Assembly: GCF_014202975.1 (NCBI RefSeq)
Contig: NZ_JACHHZ010000003.1
Coordinates: 806,001 to 870,000 of the forward strand
Length of the DNA: 64,000 bases
Source: Povalibacter uvarum
GTDB taxonomy: Bacteria; Pseudomonadota; Gammaproteobacteria; Steroidobacterales; Steroidobacteraceae
Direction of reading: 5' to 3'
Part shown: positions 59,344 to 64,000 of the stretch, in pieces
Numbering within the stretch: the first letter of the stretch is position 1
Layout: each line of letters opens with the position of its first letter
Notes under the pieces: generated by a model
Databases searched by the model: none
What the model saw: only the letters and a program-made list of their open reading frames with translations
Told to the model about the DNA's origin: nothing
Position numbers and translations under genes: made by a program

Positions 59344-61335
59344 TCAGAACTGATACGTGTAGTTCAGATTGAATGTTTGCGGTACGCCCAGGCGCTGCAC
59401 GAGTACGGGCCCGGTGCCGTTGTCCGCCTGCACCTGCGCCAGTCTCGTCGCATATTCCTCATCGAACACGTTCTGGACGCCCGCGCCGATCCGGTGATGA
59501 CGATCGCGATCGAGATAGACGCGGGCCGTGAGGTTCAGCGTCGTGTAGTTGCCGAAGTTGCGGCGCCCGAACGCGCCGACCGACTGGTAAACGTCGCCGA
59601 CCCAGTAAAGCGATGCGCCCGCCTCGAAGCGGCCCTGGGCGGGAGCGTAGTTGAGCCCGGCCTTTGCAAAGCGCTCGGGCGTGCGCGGACGTTGCAGATC
59701 GGATCCTTCGTTGCGCGAGCGTGTATAGGTGTAGCTCGCATTCAGTTTGAAGGCTTCGCCGATTGGCGTCGTCAGTGAAGCCTCGGCGCCGCGAACTTCC
59801 ACGGTACCGACGACATTCTCGTAGCGCCCATTCGGATACGCGGGATCGTCGTAGCCGACATCGATCAGATTGTCGATGTCGCGCGCGAAGCCCGTCAGCA
59901 GCCACGCGAGCGGGCGTGAGCCGATATGGATGTCGCCGCCGATGGAGAGGTTCACGTTCTTGCTCTCCTCTGGCTTGAGGTCGGGATTGCCTGCGTAGTC
60001 GCCATCGTCCGGATAGCCGACGTAATAAAGCTGTTCAGCGCTGGGGAGGAGGAAGGCCGTCCCGACAACGCCCTGCACATACACCGCATCCGTCATGTCG
60101 TAGCGACCGCTGACATTCCATACCGTTGCGTCCTTGCCGCTGGTGCCACGGTTGTAGCGCACGCCGCCCGCGAGGTTCAGGTTCTCGAGAGCATTCTCGG
60201 CTGTGCGGATGTGGCCGAAGAACGCATTCACGGTTTCCGTTTCGCCGGCGATCGGAAACACATCGTCGCGGGCCTCATAGTTCTGGTAGTCGTAACCGAC
60301 GTGGTATTCGAGCGCGCCGGCCGGCGTGATCTTCGCGAGCAGCGTGCCGCCGTAGTCCTGGAAGCCCCAGTAGGTGCCAGGCGGGTAGACCACCACTTCC
60401 TCCATCGTCACCGGGCGATTCTGGATATTCGCGTACGTCGTGTCCCAATCGTGCAGGTACGCCTTCACCAGCAGTTCGAGATTGTCGCTGGCGCGGAAGC
60501 TGAATTTCGCGTTGGCGATATCCTCGTCGCGATTGTTGTAGCTGCGCTTCGTGCGGGCAGCGGAGTTGTTGTCGAGCACGGCGTCGGTGTGATGCCACAG
60601 CAAGTCGAGACGGGCGCGATCGCCGAAGTCGTATCCGTACTTCACCCCGAAATTGGTGACGTCGTAGCTGCGGTCCCGGTCGGTCGCGCTCGGCTGGTAC
60701 ATATCGAACTGACGATAACCATCGCCCTCGTCCTTCGAGGCGTAGGCCACGAACTTGTGTGCGCCGATCGTGCCACGGCCGTAAGTGCTGAGGTGGTAGC
60801 CGTCGTTGGTGTCAGCGGAAAGCGAGATGTTGCCGCCTGGCTCGTCGCTGAATGTCCGGGTGACCATGTTGATCGCGCCGGCGACACCCTGCGTGCCGTA
60901 GAAGAGGCTCTCCGCGCCCTTGAGCACTTCGACACGCTCGACCATGTTGGCCGGCAGGGTGTCGGGGCTGGTGTCGTTGAAGATGCGGTTGTTGATTCGC
61001 ACGCCGTCCACCAGCCAGAGGACGTCACCAGTGCGGGAACCCTGCAGGGAGACATCGACGTAGTCAAAGGGGCCGCTGCCTGGCGAGACGAAGAGGCCGG
61101 GGACTTCGAACTGCAGTGCCGAGCTGACGTCGACATAGCCCGCGGCGGCAATCCGGTCCGCCGTCACTGTCTCGACATCGTGGCCGTACCGCTTCAGTTC
61201 GACGGGCAGTGTGTCTTCGATGCTGCGGGCGGTGACGAGCACCTCTTCCAGCGTTTGCGCCTTCGCGGCGACAGTGGACAGGGCGATGGCAGCACCGAGC
61301 AATGCACGGGCGGGGCGGGATACTTCTCGAACCAC
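59344..61335 (-). CDS. TonB-dependent outer-membrane receptor (BtuB/iron type)
   Basis: 663 residues from GTG 61335, preceded by GGAGAG. A signal peptide ends at A-A-K-A (residue 25), and a TonB-box-like L-E-E-V-L-V-T-A-R follows. The plug has V-S-L-Q-G-S-R-T-G-D-V-L-W-L-V-D-G-V-R-I-N and V-E-V-L-K-G-A-E-S-L-F-Y-G-T-Q-G-V-A-G-A-I. The barrel ends in Y-T-Y-Q-F with the terminal Phe needed for assembly. The size and plug are those of vitamin B12, haem or siderophore receptors. The next gene is the PepSY protein at 57757. It is divergent from a membrane-anchored regulator at 61506. Confidence 0.93.
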   Translation of the reverse strand: MVREVSRPARALLGAAIALSTVAAKAQTLEEVLVTARSIEDTLPVELKRYGHDVETVTADRIAAAGYVDVSSALQFEVPGLFVSPGSGPFDYVDVSLQGSRTGDVLWLVDGVRINNRIFNDTSPDTLPANMVERVEVLKGAESLFYGTQGVAGAINMVTRTFSDEPGGNISLSADTNDGYHLSTYGRGTIGAHKFVAYASKDEGDGYRQFDMYQPSATDRDRSYDVTNFGVKYGYDFGDRARLDLLWHHTDAVLDNNSAARTKRSYNNRDEDIANAKFSFRASDNLELLVKAYLHDWDTTYANIQNRPVTMEEVVVYPPGTYWGFQDYGGTLLAKITPAGALEYHVGYDYQNYEARDDVFPIAGETETVNAFFGHIRTAENALENLNLAGGVRYNRGTSGKDATVWNVSGRYDMTDAVYVQGVVGTAFLLPSAEQLYYVGYPDDGDYAGNPDLKPEESKNVNLSIGGDIHIGSRPLAWLLTGFARDIDNLIDVGYDDPAYPNGRYENVVGTVEVRGAEASLTTPIGEAFKLNASYTYTRSRNEGSDLQRPRTPERFAKAGLNYAPAQGRFEAGASLYWVGDVYQSVGAFGRRNFGNYTTLNLTARVYLDRDRHHRIGAGVQNVFDEEYATRLAQVQADNGTGPVLVQRLGVPQTFNLNYTYQF

Positions 61336-61446
61336 GTAAGCTCTCCTGACACAACTTTGCGGTTTGTGACCGCATTCAGACGTCGGTCCTCGTGGACGGT
61401 CGTCCCGAGGAGTGCGGCGAGAGTGCTCAGTGGGGCTTCGGCGTGC

Positions 61447-61485
61447 CAGTAATTTACTGTTTGCTCTGACGTTATTTAACGTTAA
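61447..61485. promoter_or_regulatory. Two spaced palindromes between receptor and regulator genes
   Basis: CAGTAA-T-TTACTG (61447-61459) and ACGTTA-TT-TAACGT (61469-61482) are perfect inverted repeats whose centres are about 22 bases (two DNA turns) apart. The second overlaps a further perfect palindrome, TTAACGTTAA (61476-61485). The stretch is markedly AT-rich for this genome. It is a likely operator/promoter region for the receptor and the regulator. Confidence 0.6.
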
Positions 61486-61505
61486 CCGCCGTCGCCGCTG
61501 CTAGG

Positions 61506-62783
61506 ATGCGGGCCCGGATCGCAGAAAGGTCTCCGTTTTCCGTGCCCGATTCCAGCCCACTTCAGCAACAGGCCGACCTGTTTCGCGCGAGCGGCGCGTT
61601 GGGCAAGCCCGGCGCGCTGTCGCGGCTGTTCGACTACCTGCTCGAACGCTCGCTGGCGGGCGAGGCACCGAAAGAGCTCGAGATTGCCTTCAAGGTCTTC
61701 GGCAAGGACAGCCGCTTCGATGTCGCACAGGATTCGGTCGTTCGTGTCTACGTTCACAAGCTGCGCCGTCGACTCGATGACTACTATGCGGCGCAGCCGG
61801 CGCCAGCAGCGGCTCGGCTCACCATCCCGAAGGGCGAGTACCGGCTGACGATCGAACTCGGCGCAGCGCCAGCGCCGAGTGTCGCTCAGGAAATTCCCGA
61901 ATCGCGCATACCGAAGCAGCGCGCATGGATCGGTCGCGTTGCGCTGGTGATGGCCTCGATTGCGATCGGTGCTCTCGTTACGTTTCTGTTAATGAGACAC
62001 GATGGCGGCGATGTGAGGCTGGATGCGGTCCGCGCGAGTCGATTGTGGGCGCCATTGCTGGCGGACGACCTGCCGATCACGATCGTCGTCGGCGACTATT
62101 ACCTGCTGGGCGAGACGGACGACTCCGGCCGCATCCAGCGATTGGTGCGCGAGTTCTTCGTCAACTCGGCCGACGATTTCGTCCACCAGGTCGAGGCGAG
62201 TCCGCGGCTGATGGAGCGATATCGGAATCTGAACCTGACCTACCTGCCGACGTCCACCGCATTCGCGCTGCAGGACATCATTCCGGTACTGGATGCGAAG
62301 AAGCGGGTGCGAGTGCTGCTGATGTCCGAGCTGAATGGCAGCATGCTGACGAACAGTCACCTCGTCTACATCGGCTTCTTCAGTGGCCTGGGGATCCTCG
62401 GCGACCCCGCGCTCGCTGCGTCGCGCCTGTCGCTGGGCGGCACATTCGACGAGTTGATCGATCGCAAGAGCAATCGGACCTATGTCAGTACCGCCGGCGA
62501 TCCCAGCGAAAGCCGCTACGTCGACTACGGTTTCGTATCGACGTTCCCCGGACCGGGCAAGAATCGCGTCGTCATCATCGCGGGCACCCGCGATACAGGT
62601 GTGATGCACATGGCCGAGGCGGTCGCATCACCCGCTGCGTTGGCTGAAATCGACAAGCAGGCAGGCGATGCGACTGCGTTCGAATCGCTGTTCGAGGTAC
62701 ACGGCGTTGCAAGAAGCGGCATGACGGCGAAAGCGCTCTACACGGCGCCGTTGGATACGCAGCGGATCTGGGAGATGAGATAG
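61506..62783 (+). CDS. ToxR-like membrane-anchored regulator candidate
   Basis: 425 residues. Residues 17-120 look like a winged-helix DNA-binding domain of the type seen in some one-component regulators: A-L-S-R-L-F-D-Y-L-L-E-R-S, then K-E-L-E-I-A-F-K-V-F-G-K-D, D-S-V-V-R-V-Y-V-H-K-L-R-R-R-L-D-D-Y-Y, and L-T-I-P-K-G-E-Y-R-L as the wing. One transmembrane helix follows (V-A-L-V-M-A-S-I-A-I-G-A-L-V-T-F-L-L near 150), then a roughly 250-residue periplasmic part with no family I recognise. ATG 61506 is used; GTG 61542, 11 bases after AGAAAGG, is a good alternative. It is divergent from the TonB receptor and may sense its substrate. Confidence 0.72.
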   Translation: MRARIAERSPFSVPDSSPLQQQADLFRASGALGKPGALSRLFDYLLERSLAGEAPKELEIAFKVFGKDSRFDVAQDSVVRVYVHKLRRRLDDYYAAQPAPAAARLTIPKGEYRLTIELGAAPAPSVAQEIPESRIPKQRAWIGRVALVMASIAIGALVTFLLMRHDGGDVRLDAVRASRLWAPLLADDLPITIVVGDYYLLGETDDSGRIQRLVREFFVNSADDFVHQVEASPRLMERYRNLNLTYLPTSTAFALQDIIPVLDAKKRVRVLLMSELNGSMLTNSHLVYIGFFSGLGILGDPALAASRLSLGGTFDELIDRKSNRTYVSTAGDPSESRYVDYGFVSTFPGPGKNRVVIIAGTRDTGVMHMAEAVASPAALAEIDKQAGDATAFESLFEVHGVARSGMTAKALYTAPLDTQRIWEMR

Positions 62784-62794
62784 CGAAGCGCGGT

Positions 62795-62861
62795 CGTCAT
62801 TCCCGCGTACGCGGGAATCCATCTTTCGTTCGGACGGATTCCCGCTTGCGCGGGAATGACG
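62795..62861. repeat. Family A inverted pair
   Basis: CGTCATTCCCGCGTACGCGG plus GAATCCATC, a spacer, then GGATTCCCGCTTGCGCGGGA plus ATGACG. It is between the convergent regulator and nrdB genes. Confidence 0.88.
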
Positions 62862-62871
62862 ACCTGCCGTC

Positions 62872-63885
62872 TCAGAACGCCTGGTCGAACGCGACTTCGC
62901 CCTGGACTGCCACCTGATACGCCGAGACGCGGCGCTCGAAGAAGTTCGTGAGCTCCTGCACGTCCTGCAGTTCCATGAAGGGCAGGGGATTGCGGGCGTG
63001 GTAGCGCGGCTGTAGCCCCAGCATGGCCAGGCGTTGGTCGGCTACGTACTCCAGGTACTGCCGCATCTCTGCGCGCGTCAATCCAATCACGCCACCCGAC
63101 AGGACGTCGTCCGCGAACACGGCTTCGCACTCCACGGCTTCATCGATCATCGCGTACACCTGCGAAGCCCATTCGTTGTCGAACAGCTGAGGCGATTCGC
63201 GGCGTACGGTGTTGATGACTTCGAACGCGAATGCCATGTGTGCGCTTTCGTCGCGAAAGACCCAGTTTGTGCCTGCAGCGAGGCCCGGTAGGAGTCCGCG
63301 TGAGCGCAGGAAGTAGACGTAGGCAAAGGCACCGAAAAAGAACAAGCCTTCGATGCAGCTCGCGAAGCACGTGAGGTTCAGCAGGAAGCGACGCTTGTCG
63401 GCATCGTTCGTTGTGCTTTCCAGGCTGAACACCGCGTCCGTCCATCGCTGGCAGAACTCCGCCTTGCGACGGATCGAGGGAATACTCTCGATCGCGGCGA
63501 ATGCCTGCGCCCTGCGATCAGGATCCGGAACGTAGTTGTCGAGCAGCGTGAGATAGAACTGGATGTGCAGCGCCTCCTCGAACAGCTGTCGCGACAGGTA
63601 CATCCGCGCCTCCGGTGCGTTGATGTGCCTGTAAAGGCTGATCACGAGATTGTTGGAGACGATCGAGTCGCCCGTCGCGAAGAATGCCACCAGGCGCTCG
63701 ATGAGATGACGATCCGCCGCGGTCATGCGCTGTCGCAAGTGACCGAGGTCGATCTGAAAATCGATCTCCTCGACCGTCCACGTATTCTTGATCGCTGCCC
63801 GATACATCTCATAGAACCGCGGATACCGCATCGGCCGCAGCGTGAGGTCGAAGCCGGGATTCAACAGTGAAAGCGAGGCGGGCAT
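62872..63885 (-). CDS. nrdB: Class I ribonucleotide reductase, beta (R2) subunit
   Basis: 337 residues from ATG 63885. It carries the diiron/tyrosyl-radical set: an acidic ligand in F-A-T-G-D-S-I-V, E-E-A-L-H-I-Q-F-Y (Glu, His and, four residues on, the radical Tyr), and F-R-D-E-S-A-H-M for the second Glu/His pair. The C terminus (F-D-Q-A-F) is the type that docks on NrdA. The complex reduces NDPs to dNDPs aerobically. nrdA lies just upstream, with 74 bases between. An earlier in-frame extension overlaps the nrdA end and is not used. Confidence 0.95.
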   Translation of the reverse strand: MPASLSLLNPGFDLTLRPMRYPRFYEMYRAAIKNTWTVEEIDFQIDLGHLRQRMTAADRHLIERLVAFFATGDSIVSNNLVISLYRHINAPEARMYLSRQLFEEALHIQFYLTLLDNYVPDPDRRAQAFAAIESIPSIRRKAEFCQRWTDAVFSLESTTNDADKRRFLLNLTCFASCIEGLFFFGAFAYVYFLRSRGLLPGLAAGTNWVFRDESAHMAFAFEVINTVRRESPQLFDNEWASQVYAMIDEAVECEAVFADDVLSGGVIGLTRAEMRQYLEYVADQRLAMLGLQPRYHARNPLPFMELQDVQELTNFFERRVSAYQVAVQGEVAFDQAF

Positions 63886-63959
63886 GGGGATAATCTCTGT
63901 AGGTATGTCTGTTTCTTCGATCTGGCTAGCCGGCTGGCCCGGAAAGGAGACGGTCCGCT

Positions 63960-64000
63960 CTACTGGCACGCCTCGCACATCTCCGGGTTCTCCAGCGAAC
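63960..64000 (-). CDS. nrdA: Class I ribonucleotide reductase, alpha subunit, 3' end only
   Basis: The minus strand reads S-L-E-N-P-E-M-C-E-A-C-Q and TAG. The closing C-x-x-C is the mobile redox pair found at the C terminus of NrdA, which passes reducing power from thioredoxin or glutaredoxin to the active site. Only 12 codons are in the window. Position and order before nrdB agree. Confidence 0.85.
   Translation of the reverse strand, partial: SLENPEMCEACQ

Noticed and set aside
12512-62861. Repeated 25-30 base units that could suggest a CRISPR array
   Set aside because: The copies are dispersed over 50 kb, as singles or inverted pairs, without regular spacers or cas genes; they are REP-like.

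Overview
This is a 64 kb stretch of a high-GC bacterial chromosome. Two TonB-dependent receptors, an RND efflux pair, RsuA/RsmC-type 16S rRNA modification enzymes, class I NrdA/NrdB and many short palindromic intergenic repeats suggest a free-living gammaproteobacterium, perhaps of the Steroidobacterales/Nevskiales/Xanthomonadales type. That placement is an inference; no rRNA gene is present to settle it. I see no prophage, insertion sequence, tRNA, rRNA or CRISPR array.

Layout. 1-7.2 kb: end of a PspC-domain gene, a LacI regulator divergent from an MFS carrier, an APC amino-acid permease, a LAB_N small membrane protein, a DUF2235 hydrolase, and a UPF0016 Mn2+ exporter preceded by a recognisable yybP-ykoY manganese riboswitch. 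7.8-12.5 kb: RND adaptor and pump. 12.6-16.7 kb (minus strand): GNAT, RsmC-like, RsuA and a flavoprotein. 16.8-25 kb: esterase, KAS III-like synthase, cysteine-hydrolase-like protein, a GAF histidine kinase/NarL-type pair, a DUF1624 membrane acyltransferase and a fatty-acid desaturase. 25-41 kb: secreted proteins of unknown function, thioredoxin, a large hybrid histidine kinase, a D-aminoacylase-like amidohydrolase, DUF711, a one-domain asparaginase, TPR proteins, an acyl-CoA ligase and an AraC regulator. 41-45.5 kb: a 994-residue TonB receptor and a secreted esterase.

The most striking locus is 47.5-49.4 kb. A SonM-like borosin backbone alpha-N-methyltransferase, fused at its C terminus to a GNAT acetyltransferase domain, lies directly upstream of a small gene. 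The N-terminal 55 residues of that small protein resemble the borosin-binding domain of split borosin precursors such as Shewanella SonA. Its last 53 residues are a histone-H1-like tail, about half lysine. I read this as a split borosin RiPP system with an added acetyltransferase and a lysine-rich precursor, an architecture I do not recognise as described. The same strand carries a prolyl-oligopeptidase-family S9 peptidase and DUF1653 gene upstream and a TPR-GGDEF cyclase 24 bases downstream.

52.4-56.1 kb is an iron-responsive operon (PepSY, DUF2271, DUF4198, membrane-anchored flavodoxin reductase) behind a promoter whose 17-base spacer contains a Fur box. 56.2-62.8 kb holds a POT peptide transporter, a second PepSY protein, and a TonB receptor divergent from a ToxR-like membrane-anchored regulator, with well-formed palindromes between them. 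The window ends in nrdB and the last codons of nrdA.

Two dispersed palindromic repeat families (A: core CCCGCGNNNGCGGG; B: GTCCGGCTTNAGCCGGAC) occupy many gene ends. One family A pair has gone in-frame into the signal-peptide region of a gene, and one 236-base intergenic module is bounded by 17-base perfect inverted repeats.
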